A stretch of DNA of 64,000 nucleotides from Pseudomonas parakoreensis. Lineage in GTDB: Bacteria > Pseudomonadota > Gammaproteobacteria > Pseudomonadales > Pseudomonadaceae. Shown piece by piece: positions 37,495-45,178 of this stretch. The position numbers were made by a program, and so were the translations under genes. The notes beneath the pieces are model-generated. The model was not told where the DNA came from, searched no databases, and saw nothing but the letters and a program-made list of their open reading frames with translations. The stretch lies in assembly GCF_021602155.1 (NCBI RefSeq), contig NZ_BQHY01000010.1, forward strand, positions 124,001-188,000, read 5' to 3'. Every line of letters starts with the position of its first letter. The first letter of the stretch is position 1.

Positions 37495-37863
37495 ATGCGC
37501 GCCGCATTTCCAATTGGCATACCAGTTGACCAAAGAGTCAACAAACCAGGAATCCCCTACAACTTTTACCAAGCCTTGCAGAGAACTAAGTTGCGCGACG
37601 ATTTTGCAATCAAACAGGCCAACGGCCTGGAGTGTATTTATCTGTCCATGACAGAACGCTTTCAACTCGACTGTTTTATCGGCCACTACATCAAGACCCG
37701 AAACCTGCGTTCAGTGCCGGACATCGAACGTATTCTGCGCACCACGCTCGAAGGCTATCCCGGCCACCCACCGGTGATGGTCAATGAGCTCAATGCGTGG
37801 ATCGACAAGACGCTGGGCTATCGGGCGTCACATCCGGACTTCCCGCACCTGGAAGACCTGTGA
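37495..37863 (+). CDS. Unknown protein; start uncertain
   Basis: The open frame runs from 37366 (GTG, inside the end of the repeat) to 37863. ATG 37495 gives 122 residues; another ATG at 37648 gives 71. None has a good ribosome site. The C-terminal part (FIGHYIKTRNLRSVPDIERI, then TLGYRASHPDFPHLEDL) reads like a conserved helical protein, and the frame is closed by a strong terminator, so the 3' part is very probably coding. Composition before 37650 is AT-rich. The 5' part could be the degraded end of a longer gene. No family recognised. Confidence 0.5.
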   Translation: MRAAFPIGIPVDQRVNKPGIPYNFYQALQRTKLRDDFAIKQANGLECIYLSMTERFQLDCFIGHYIKTRNLRSVPDIERILRTTLEGYPGHPPVMVNELNAWIDKTLGYRASHPDFPHLEDL

Positions 37864-37869
37864 AACAAC

Positions 37870-37897
37870 AAAAAGCCCCGCTGCTGCGGGGCTTTTT
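37870..37897. terminator. Intrinsic terminator
   Basis: The perfect stem AAAAAGCCCCGC / GCGGGGCTTTTT has a TGCT loop. It works in both directions and separates the unknown gene from the convergent 51-residue gene. Confidence 0.88.
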
Positions 37898-37908
37898 GCA
37901 TGGGGCTG

Positions 37909-38064
37909 TCAGAATTTCACGTCGGGCCCGGTGAGTTCCTTGTCATCGTCGTGCTTCCACGTCTGTTCCTTGCGTTTCTCGCGCTCGATTTCCTCTTCGC
38001 TCGGTTCGTCCACTTCGTCGTCTACTGCCTGGTTTTCATCCGGACGCTTCTGCTCGGTCGTCAT
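37909..38064 (-). CDS. Small acidic protein of unknown function
   Basis: ATG 38064 gives 51 residues, very charged and mostly acidic (AVDDEVDEPSEEEIEREKRK, then a KHDDDKEL tail). It is likely disordered or a short helix. A GAGG lies upstream at moderate distance, and a terminator follows. The charge pattern and compactness support it as a real small gene. No family recognised. Confidence 0.6.
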   Translation of the reverse strand: MTTEQKRPDENQAVDDEVDEPSEEEIEREKRKEQTWKHDDDKELTGPDVKF

Positions 38065-38126
38065 GTGAACTTCGCCTCGTCGACAATAATCATCCAATAA
38101 GCGTAGAACAGTTTTTCCCCGTCAAC

Positions 38127-38441
38127 TTACAACCACCAGCGCAACAAAAAGAAAAACGCCATGCTTAAAAGCATGCTGAGCAACGTATTGCGGGTGTACA
38201 GCACCAAGCCGATCGCAACCAGCGAACTCAGCAAATACGGATTATCCCACTGCACATTCAACTGTTTGTCCGGCATGAACACGATTGGTCCGCAGATCGC
38301 CGTCAACATTCCCGGTACGGCAAACCCGAGAAACTGCCGCGCGTTGCTGCTCAAACGCAATGGCAGGCGCGGTTCGAGAAACACGTAGCGGTTGAGGAAC
38401 ACCAGAATCCCCATGCCGACAATCACTGCCCAGACCATCAT
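38127..38441 (-). CDS. azlD: AzlD branched-chain amino acid exporter subunit
   Basis: The 104-residue protein has about four membrane segments. The start ATG 38441 overlaps the stop of azlC (ATGA). The sequence RLPLRLSSNARQFLGFAVPG, then MLTAICGPIVF, matches the AzlD family. AzlC and AzlD together form the small exporter for branched-chain amino acids. Confidence 0.88.
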   Translation of the reverse strand: MMVWAVIVGMGILVFLNRYVFLEPRLPLRLSSNARQFLGFAVPGMLTAICGPIVFMPDKQLNVQWDNPYLLSSLVAIGLVLYTRNTLLSMLLSMAFFFLLRWWL

Positions 38442-39136
38442 GTGCGCCCCCGATACAACTTGTTGCAGACAAATCCTGCGGTCATCCCGGCCAGCCCCGA
38501 CAGCACCAGTGCCGAGCCCCATTGCCAATAGCTGAACAGCACCGAGCAGAACAGCGACACCGCCACGCAAACCACGGTCGGCACGTTACGCACCACCGGG
38601 GTGATCAATGCGATGAAAGTGGCGGCAATCGAGAAGTCCAGGCCCAGATGCTCAAGCCCCGGAATACTGCTGCCCAGGACGATGCCGGCCAGGGTGAACA
38701 GGTTCCATGCGATGTAGAACGTCAGACCGACGCCCAAGGCATACCAGCGATTGAACTGCTGGCGGTCATGCTGGCTGGTCAGGGCAAACAGTTCATCGGT
38801 GAGCAAAAAGCCCAGACCGATGCGCCAGCGCCCGGGCAGCGGCGAGATCACCGAGCGCATGCTCATTCCGTACAACAGGTGCTGCGAGGTCAGCAGCAGT
38901 GTGGTCAGCAGAATCGAGAAAATCCCGGCACCGCCCTTGAGCATGCCGATCGCCACCAGTTGCGCAGCGCCCGCGAACACAATGCTCGACAGGCCCTGCC
39001 CCTGCAGCGGAGTGAGATTGGCTTCGATCGCCATGGAGCCGGCGAGCAGCCCCCACGGCGCCGTCGCCAACGATAACGGCATGATCGCCGCAGCGCCGCG
39101 AAGAAACGCACGGCGCGGCATAAGTGAGTCAGACAT
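38438..39136 (-). CDS. azlC: AzlC branched-chain amino acid exporter subunit
   Basis: ATG 39136 gives 232 residues. The early region GAAAIMPLSLATAPWGLLAG and the central GLSSIVFAGAAQLVAIGMLK plus LTTLLLTSQHLLYGMSMR are diagnostic of the AzlC family. It has multiple membrane segments. It is the first gene of the azlCD pair; an upstream in-frame Met at 39337 would add a basic non-membrane tail and is rejected. Confidence 0.92.
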   Translation of the reverse strand: MSDSLMPRRAFLRGAAAIMPLSLATAPWGLLAGSMAIEANLTPLQGQGLSSIVFAGAAQLVAIGMLKGGAGIFSILLTTLLLTSQHLLYGMSMRSVISPLPGRWRIGLGFLLTDELFALTSQHDRQQFNRWYALGVGLTFYIAWNLFTLAGIVLGSSIPGLEHLGLDFSIAATFIALITPVVRNVPTVVCVAVSLFCSVLFSYWQWGSALVLSGLAGMTAGFVCNKLYRGRT

Positions 39137-39288
39137 AACGCTCTTCAACCGAGGAAACGGTCGCAGACTCTGCCAGCAAATGCCCCTTCGTGGCTTGAAC
39201 AATCTTGCGCACTTGCGCTGAATCACCGCGCCCGGGCGCCGCTGTCGGCGTACCATGGAGGCCTTCACAACCGTGTCAGGGAGACGAC

Positions 39289-39675
39289 ATGCTGTACCGA
39301 ATCGCAGCCGACGGGCTGGTGCTGTTCCATCTGTCATTCATTCTGTTCGTGCTGTTCGGCGGGCTGCTGGTGCTCAAATGGCCACGCCTGATGTGGCTGC
39401 ATCTGCCGGCGGCGGCGTGGGGCGTGGCAGTCGAGGTGTTGCACCTGACCTGTCCGCTGACCTACTGGGAAAACCTGATGCGCCACGCCGCCGGGCAGAC
39501 CGAATACGCCGGCGGCTTCATCGAGCACTACGTGTGGCCGATCATCTACCCCGCAGGTCTGACGCCACAGATCCAGTTGGCACTGGGCAGCGTGGTGCTG
39601 GTGATCAACCTGCTGGTCTACGGGCGTCTGGCCCGTGCGTGGAAACTGCGCCGCGCCAGCCGCATCCCGTTTTAA
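39289..39675 (+). CDS. DUF2784 membrane protein
   Basis: ATG 39289 has GGGAGA before it and gives 128 residues with four membrane segments. The motif VEVLHLTCPLTYWENLMRHA is the family hallmark. Function unknown. Its stop codon overlaps the stop of the convergent DUF3087 gene. Confidence 0.9.
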   Translation: MLYRIAADGLVLFHLSFILFVLFGGLLVLKWPRLMWLHLPAAAWGVAVEVLHLTCPLTYWENLMRHAAGQTEYAGGFIEHYVWPIIYPAGLTPQIQLALGSVVLVINLLVYGRLARAWKLRRASRIPF

Positions 39676-40199
39676 CGCGCGGCGGGTTTCAAGGCTTGCA
39701 GCCAGGCCGGATCCAGGCGCTTCTGGTCGACCTCCAGACCCAGCGCCTGCATCCGCTCCTGGTGCGCTGCGACCTCCCGCTGCAACTGCGCGTGATCGCT
39801 GGAGTTACCGTCCAGTTCGTGCATCTGGGTCAAACCCAGATGATAGAAACGCAGCACCTTCATCGCCGTCGGATCGTTTTGTTCAACGGCCGCTGTCACC
39901 TGATGCATCACGTTGGTCACACTCATCAGGCTGCGCTTGAGCCGCCAGCTATAGACCGCCGGGGCCATCCACGGCTGCTGCCAGAACTGCCCGCGCATCA
40001 GCGCCGCCGTCAACAGAAACGCGACGAACACTCCGCCGACATTGAAACGCAGATTATCGCCGCCGGGTTCACCGAACAGCGCCACCGCCGCCGTCGAAAG
40101 CGCCATCGCCAACACCAGGAACAGCACGGCAATGATCAGCGTGCTGCGACGGGTCTGCTGGCGAAACGTTGCTGGGTCCATCGGCTGGATCTCGAACAT
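39672..40199 (-). CDS. DUF3087 family membrane protein
   Basis: The 175-residue protein starts MFEIQPMDPATFRQQTRRST, a typical DUF3087 N-terminus. Two membrane segments follow (~res 22-42 and 52-68), then a helical cytoplasmic domain with a His/Gln-rich coiled region. Function unknown. It is convergent and overlaps the DUF2784 gene by 4 bp. Confidence 0.88.
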   Translation of the reverse strand: MFEIQPMDPATFRQQTRRSTLIIAVLFLVLAMALSTAAVALFGEPGGDNLRFNVGGVFVAFLLTAALMRGQFWQQPWMAPAVYSWRLKRSLMSVTNVMHQVTAAVEQNDPTAMKVLRFYHLGLTQMHELDGNSSDHAQLQREVAAHQERMQALGLEVDQKRLDPAWLQALKPAAR

Positions 40200-40422
40200 C
40201 AGGCATGACTTCCTTGAACGATAAAAAGGGCAACGGAAAAAACTCGTTGCGCATTATCGCCTCTGCGCACGATTTAGCTATGCTGGGGGCCCTTTTCATC
40301 TTTTCAGCGTCCAACGGGGACATGGCGGTACAGCGCAGATCGTGCCATCTTCATTCATGGATACACACTATTCGGATGCCATTTGCCTGCCATTGGAATG
40401 ACATCGTTTTAAGGATCATTGC

Positions 40423-41796
40423 ATGACCCAACGACACGTAATCAACGCCTCGGTCAGCCCGAAAGGCAGCCTGGAAACCCTTTCTCAACGTGAAGTGCAG
40501 CAACTGAGCGAAGCCGGATCCGGCAGCACCTACACCCTCTTCCGCCAGTGCGCCCTGGCCATCCTCAACACCGGCGCGCATGTTGACAACGCCAAGACCA
40601 TCCTCGAAGCCTACAAGGACTTCGAAATCCGCATTCACCAGCAGGATCGCGGTGTGCGCCTCGAACTGCTGAACGCCCCGGCCGACGCGTTCGTCGACGG
40701 CGAAATGATCGCCAGCACCCGCGAGATGCTGTTCAGCGCCCTGCGTGACATCGTCTACACCGAAAACGAACTCGACAGCCAACGCATCGACCTCAGCACC
40801 TCACAAGGCATCAGCGACTACGTGTTTCACCTGCTGCGCAACGCGCGTACCTTGCGCCCGGGTGTCGAGCCGAAAATCGTCGTGTGCTGGGGCGGTCACT
40901 CGATCAACACCGAGGAATACAAATACACCAAGAAAGTCGGCCACGAACTGGGCCTGCGCAGCCTCGACATCTGCACCGGTTGCGGCCCCGGTGTAATGAA
41001 AGGCCCGATGAAGGGCGCGACCATCGCCCACGCCAAACAGCGCATCCACGGTGGGCGCTACCTTGGCCTGACCGAGCCGGGCATCATCGCCGCCGAAGCG
41101 CCGAACCCGATCGTCAATGAGCTGGTGATCCTGCCGGACATCGAAAAACGTCTGGAAGCGTTCGTGCGTGTCGGCCACGGCATTATCATCTTCCCGGGCG
41201 GCGCCGGCACCGCCGAAGAGTTCCTGTACCTGCTGGGCATCCTGATGCACCCGGACAATCAGGGCCTGCCGTTCCCGGTGATTCTGACCGGGCCGAAACA
41301 TGCCGCGCCGTACCTGGAACAACTCGATGCCTTCGTCACCGCCACCCTGGGCGATGCGGCCAAACAGCACTACGAGATCATCATCGACGACCCGGCCGAA
41401 GTCGCCCGGCAGATGACGGCCGGCCTCAAAGCGGTGAAACAGTTCCGCCGCGAGCGCAACGACGCGTTCCACTTCAACTGGCTGCTGAAGATCGACGAAA
41501 GCTTCCAGCGTCCATTCGATCCGACCCACGAGAACATGGCCAACCTCAAGCTGCACCGCGACCAGCCGCCCCACGAACTGGCCGCCAACCTGCGCCGCGC
41601 GTTCTCCGGGATCGTTGCCGGCAACGTCAAGGACAAGGGCATCCGCTTGATCGAGGAACACGGGCCGTACCAGATCCGTGGCGACGCAGCGATCATGCAA
41701 CCGCTCGATGCGCTGCTCAAAGCCTTCGTCGCCCAGCACCGGATGAAACTGCCGGGCGGCGCGGCGTATGTGCCGTGCTATCGCGTGGTGGCGTAA
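40423..41796 (+). CDS. ppnN: Nucleotide 5'-monophosphate nucleosidase PpnN (YgdH)
   Basis: The 457-residue protein has an N-terminal PpnN domain, then a LOG/Rossmann domain. The nucleotide-binding and catalytic motif is FPGGAGTAEEFLYL (~res 254-267), and CTGCGPGVMKGPMKGA lies just before (~res 184-199). PpnN cleaves purine nucleoside monophosphates to base and ribose 5-phosphate and in E. coli is activated by (p)ppGpp. It is monocistronic; a repeat pair follows it. Confidence 0.93.
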   Translation: MTQRHVINASVSPKGSLETLSQREVQQLSEAGSGSTYTLFRQCALAILNTGAHVDNAKTILEAYKDFEIRIHQQDRGVRLELLNAPADAFVDGEMIASTREMLFSALRDIVYTENELDSQRIDLSTSQGISDYVFHLLRNARTLRPGVEPKIVVCWGGHSINTEEYKYTKKVGHELGLRSLDICTGCGPGVMKGPMKGATIAHAKQRIHGGRYLGLTEPGIIAAEAPNPIVNELVILPDIEKRLEAFVRVGHGIIIFPGGAGTAEEFLYLLGILMHPDNQGLPFPVILTGPKHAAPYLEQLDAFVTATLGDAAKQHYEIIIDDPAEVARQMTAGLKAVKQFRRERNDAFHFNWLLKIDESFQRPFDPTHENMANLKLHRDQPPHELAANLRRAFSGIVAGNVKDKGIRLIEEHGPYQIRGDAAIMQPLDALLKAFVAQHRMKLPGGAAYVPCYRVVA

Positions 41797-41877
41797 CTCT
41801 TCCGGCCCCAATGTGGCAGCGGACCTGCCCGCGAAAGCGGTGTGTCAGGCAACATGGATGTTGACTGGCACGGCGTC

Positions 41878-41970
41878 TTCGCGAGCAAGCTCGCTCCCAC
41901 AGGATCTGTTGTGTGGCGCACAGATCTTTCCAGGCAGAGTCCCCCGGGGGAGCGAGCTTGCTCGCGAAAG
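41878..41970. repeat. Inverted pair of REP-like elements (GCTCGCTCCCACAG type)
   Basis: cttcgcgagcaagctcgctc and its complement (gagcgagcttgctcgcgaag) face each other. Inside lies a second dyad, ATCTGT ... ACAGAT (41903-41936). It belongs with the elements at 14064, 51256 and 60387. Confidence 0.88.
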
Positions 41971-41982
41971 ACCAGCATCACC

Positions 41983-43377
41983 TTATCCCGCCAATCGCGC
42001 CGCCAATGCCTTGGCCTGCAACGCCACATCCGTCACTGCCGTGCTTTCCCACCACATTCCGCGTAGCGGTGGGCCCATGCCGAACAAACGGCTGGCGACT
42101 TGCCCCTCGGCGTCCAGCACCGCGCCGTCCACCGCTGCCGTAATCCCCAACGCCAACGGCCCCGGACGCACCAGCCCACGCGCCAGCAACTGCTGCGGCA
42201 ACGGTCGCGCCACGCGCCGCCAGTCATACTCGATGCCACTGGAATTGATCAGCGCTGCGCCGTGTACCACGCGAGTCTCAGACTCACCGCGTGGCCGAAT
42301 GCGAATGCTGACACCCTGCTGCGTACTCGGCTCAAGCCCCTTGAACGACGCTGCCTGAATCCGCAACCGTCCCTCGTTGTGCAAGCGTTCAACCAACGCC
42401 GCACTCAGCGGTGGCGAACGATGATGATGACTCTGCCACCATGGCCGCACATGGCGTACGAATTGTCTTCGCTGCACGTCAGTCGCCTGACTCCACAGCC
42501 GGCCGATGTGCGCTCGCACGGTGTCCAGCGGCGCCTGCCAGTCGATGCCTTGGGCAATGGCGTCAAGGCAATGCCTGCGCAGTTCGTGCAGCAACTGTCG
42601 CGGCGTGCGAATGCCCGGATCTTGCGCAAGGAAATCCACCCACGCCGGCGGTTGCCGACGTACATGGGGCAACAGTCCATGGCGGGAAAACACGTCGATC
42701 GGCCCGCGATGCCCGGCCTGCTCCAGAGAGACGACCGCATCGACCATGGTCAGCCCGGAGCCGATGATCAGCACGGTTGACTGCGGATCGAGCTGGCGCA
42801 TGGCCGCGACGTCCCATGGATCAAGCGCAGCGGCATTCAGGCCGCTGGAATCCTTCTGCGGCGTGCGCGCGGCGGGGAACATGCCCGTGGCGAGCACAGC
42901 AAAGGCGCCGTTCAGGTGCTGCCCATCGTTCAAGGTCAGTTGCACCGAATCAGCATCGGTTTGCAGATCGACGACTTCGGCGCGAACGTGCTCGACGGTC
43001 GAACCGTGTCGCGCACCAACGACTCGCGCCTCGGCCAGGCGCTGCTGCACATACACGCCAAACAGCCCGCGCGGCGGGAACAGTTCACTGATCGGCACGT
43101 TCTGCTCGGCGGACTCCGGCCAGCCGCCGGCGGCAATGTGCGCAGTCAGCCATTGGGTCAAGTCATCAGGGTTGTCCGGGTCGACACTCATGCGCGCCGC
43201 ATTGCCGTTGAGCGTGTGGCCCAATTCGACGGCGCTGTAGGCTTCGCCACGGCCGAGTTCGGCGCGCGGTTCGATGATCAGGATCCGCCGCTGGCCGGGC
43301 AGTCGCAGCAATTGCACGGCCAGCATCGTGCCGCTGAGGCCACCGCCGATGATCAGGATGTCTGCACGCTGACTCAT
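41983..43377 (-). CDS. FAD/NAD(P)-binding protein (NAD_binding_9/HpnW-like)
   Basis: The 464-residue protein starts with a FAD Rossmann motif ADILIIGGGLSGTMLAVQLL, then LGRGEAYSAVELGHTLNGNA, characteristic of the FAD-NAD(P)-binding_9 family. A second nucleotide-binding region, STVLIIGSGLTMVDAVVSLE, lies near residue 195. The substrate is unknown. It abuts the minus-strand XRE-cupin gene with no space, so the two are probably cotranscribed, with the regulator first. Confidence 0.87.
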   Translation of the reverse strand: MSQRADILIIGGGLSGTMLAVQLLRLPGQRRILIIEPRAELGRGEAYSAVELGHTLNGNAARMSVDPDNPDDLTQWLTAHIAAGGWPESAEQNVPISELFPPRGLFGVYVQQRLAEARVVGARHGSTVEHVRAEVVDLQTDADSVQLTLNDGQHLNGAFAVLATGMFPAARTPQKDSSGLNAAALDPWDVAAMRQLDPQSTVLIIGSGLTMVDAVVSLEQAGHRGPIDVFSRHGLLPHVRRQPPAWVDFLAQDPGIRTPRQLLHELRRHCLDAIAQGIDWQAPLDTVRAHIGRLWSQATDVQRRQFVRHVRPWWQSHHHRSPPLSAALVERLHNEGRLRIQAASFKGLEPSTQQGVSIRIRPRGESETRVVHGAALINSSGIEYDWRRVARPLPQQLLARGLVRPGPLALGITAAVDGAVLDAEGQVASRLFGMGPPLRGMWWESTAVTDVALQAKALAARLAG

Positions 43378-43941
43378 TCAAATCACCACATTGCGCACAA
43401 AGCGCACCGCCACCGGCCCGTCATTGCGATAGCCGTGCGGCTGGTTGCTGGCAAACATGAAAAACTCGCCAGTCGCAATGGTATTGGTCACTTCACCCAC
43501 CGTTAACGTCAGGCAACCTTCGAACACATAGATCTGCTCACTCCAGCCATCGGCGTCCGGTTGCGACGGGTAGACCTCGCCCGGTTGCAGACACCATTCC
43601 CATTGTTCGACTTCACGGGTGGCGATGGCCTTGGACAGCAGCACCGCTTTGCTCCCGGGAATCACCCCAGCCCACGCCACTTCGTTGATGCGACTGGTAT
43701 CGCGTGCGTCTGGGGCCTGGATCAGGTCGCTGAAGGCTACATCGAGCGCTTCGGCGACGCGGTCGAGGGTGGTCAGGCTGACATTCTTTTCCCCGGCCTC
43801 GATCGCCACCAGCATGCGCCGACTGACGCCGGACTTTTCGGCCAGCGCGGTCTGGCTCATGTCAGCAGCGTGGCGCAGGCGCCGAACATTGTGGCTGACG
43901 TGTTGCAGGACGGACGCCCGTTGGCTGGAATCTTTGTGCAC
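43378..43941 (-). CDS. XRE-family regulator with cupin sensor domain
   Basis: The likely start is GTG 43941 (187 residues), with GAGTGA upstream; GTG 43953 is an alternative. Residues ~10-65 are an XRE helix-turn-helix (LRHAADMSQTALAEKSGVSR). Residues ~100-185 form a cupin (YPSQPDADGWSEQIYVFEGC, then EFFMFASNQPHGYRN). Such proteins are usually repressors of nearby transport or metabolic genes. It is divergent from an EamA exporter with three operator-like repeats in between. Longer upstream frames would cross the neighbour's promoter and are not chosen. Confidence 0.85.
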   Translation of the reverse strand: MHKDSSQRASVLQHVSHNVRRLRHAADMSQTALAEKSGVSRRMLVAIEAGEKNVSLTTLDRVAEALDVAFSDLIQAPDARDTSRINEVAWAGVIPGSKAVLLSKAIATREVEQWEWCLQPGEVYPSQPDADGWSEQIYVFEGCLTLTVGEVTNTIATGEFFMFASNQPHGYRNDGPVAVRFVRNVVI

Positions 43942-44022
43942 TATATTGCTCACTCGGTGGGGTTGGGCAGTATACTGCGCAACGTTGGGCGCATTGTGCG
44001 TCCTGCCTTTTATAGTGCGCAA
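43938..44022. promoter_or_regulatory. Operator-like repeats between XRE-cupin regulator and EamA exporter
   Basis: TATACTGCGCAA (43971-43982) and TATAGTGCGCAA (44011-44022) are direct repeats 40 bp apart. A third related site in the opposite sense, GCACTATATTGC, lies at 43939-43950 and overlaps the presumed GTG start. A palindromic GCAGTATACTGC core surrounds the first. This layout suits autoregulation by the XRE protein and control of the exporter. Confidence 0.5.
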
Positions 44023-44026
44023 GGTC

Positions 44027-44965
44027 ATGACGTCAGTGAACAGCTCCCCCACCCCTCTTCGCTTCTCCCGCTTCAGCAAGGCCGAGTGCGTGCTGGTGCT
44101 GATCACCATGGTCTGGGGCGGTACATTTCTGCTGGTGCAACACGCCATGACCGTCAGTGGCCCGATGTTCTTCGTCGGCCTGCGCTTTGCCGCTGCGGCC
44201 GCCATTGTCGCGCTGTTTTCCTGGCGCCACTTGCGCAACCTGACCCTGTTCGAACTCAAGGCCGGGACCTTCATCGGCGTGGCGATCATGCTCGGTTACG
44301 GCCTGCAAACCGTTGGCCTGCAAACGATCCCGAGCAGCCAGTCGGCATTCATCACCGCGTTGTACGTGCCCTTCGTGCCATTGCTGCAATGGCTGGTGCT
44401 GGGCCGTCGGCCGGGGCTGATGCCGAGCATTGGCATCATGCTGGCGTTTACCGGGTTGATGCTGCTGTCCGGGCCGTCCGGGGCTGCGCTGAATTTCAGC
44501 CCCGGCGAAATCGCCACGCTGATCAGCGCCATCGCGATTGCCGCCGAGATCATTCTGATCAGCACCTATGCCGGTCAGGTCGATGTACGCCGGGTGACCG
44601 TGGTGCAACTGGCGGCGACCTCGGCGCTGTCGTTTCTGCTGGTGGTGCCGACCGGTGAGGCACTTCCGGATTTTTCCTGGACGCTGCTGGTGACCGCACT
44701 GGGACTTGGCGCGGCGAGTGCGGCAATTCAGGTGGCGATGAACTGGGCGCAGAAAAGCGTTTCGCCGACCCGGGCAACGTTGATCTATGCCGGTGAGCCG
44801 GTGTGGGCCGGGATCGTCGGGCGGATCGCCGGGGAGCGCTTGCCGGCGATTGCCTTGGTGGGTGCAGGGTTGATTGTCGCGGCGGTGATTGTCAGTGAGT
44901 TGAAGACCAAGGGTAAGGTTGACGTCGAAGTAGATGGTGCCTTGGAGAATGACAGCGGCAATTGA
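44027..44965 (+). CDS. EamA/DMT-family exporter
   Basis: ATG 44027 gives 312 residues with ten membrane segments in two EamA repeats. Motifs are ITMVWGGTFLLVQHAMTVSG in the first half and PTRATLIYAGEPVWAGIVGR in the second. These transporters export amino acids or other metabolites. Its promoter region carries the operator-like repeats and it is divergent from an XRE-cupin regulator, so it is probably the main target. Confidence 0.9.
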   Translation: MTSVNSSPTPLRFSRFSKAECVLVLITMVWGGTFLLVQHAMTVSGPMFFVGLRFAAAAAIVALFSWRHLRNLTLFELKAGTFIGVAIMLGYGLQTVGLQTIPSSQSAFITALYVPFVPLLQWLVLGRRPGLMPSIGIMLAFTGLMLLSGPSGAALNFSPGEIATLISAIAIAAEIILISTYAGQVDVRRVTVVQLAATSALSFLLVVPTGEALPDFSWTLLVTALGLGAASAAIQVAMNWAQKSVSPTRATLIYAGEPVWAGIVGRIAGERLPAIALVGAGLIVAAVIVSELKTKGKVDVEVDGALENDSGN

Positions 44966-45056
44966 GCGCGAAGATCAAAAGATCGCAGCCTGCGGCAGCT
45001 CCTACAGGGACATGCATTCCAATGTAGGAGCTGCCGCAGGCTGCGATCTTTTCGCC
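44966..45056. repeat. REP-like inverted repeat (GATCGCAGC/GTAGGAGCT type), arms outward
   Basis: The same core as at 37265, but with the arms in the opposite order: the GATCGCAGC ends are outermost and the CTCCTACAG/TGTAGGAG ends face inward across a 13-bp loop. It lies between the exporter gene and the mrp operon. Confidence 0.88.
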
Positions 45057-45178
45057 CCTGAAACAAAGCCAAACCAATTTTTTCAGACTACTTTGTAGGA
45101 TTCTGAGACATCCTGGCGTTTGGTAATCAGGGAGCTGGCACGTATGATGCTTCACAAACTTCCGCAGATTAGAAGCCT

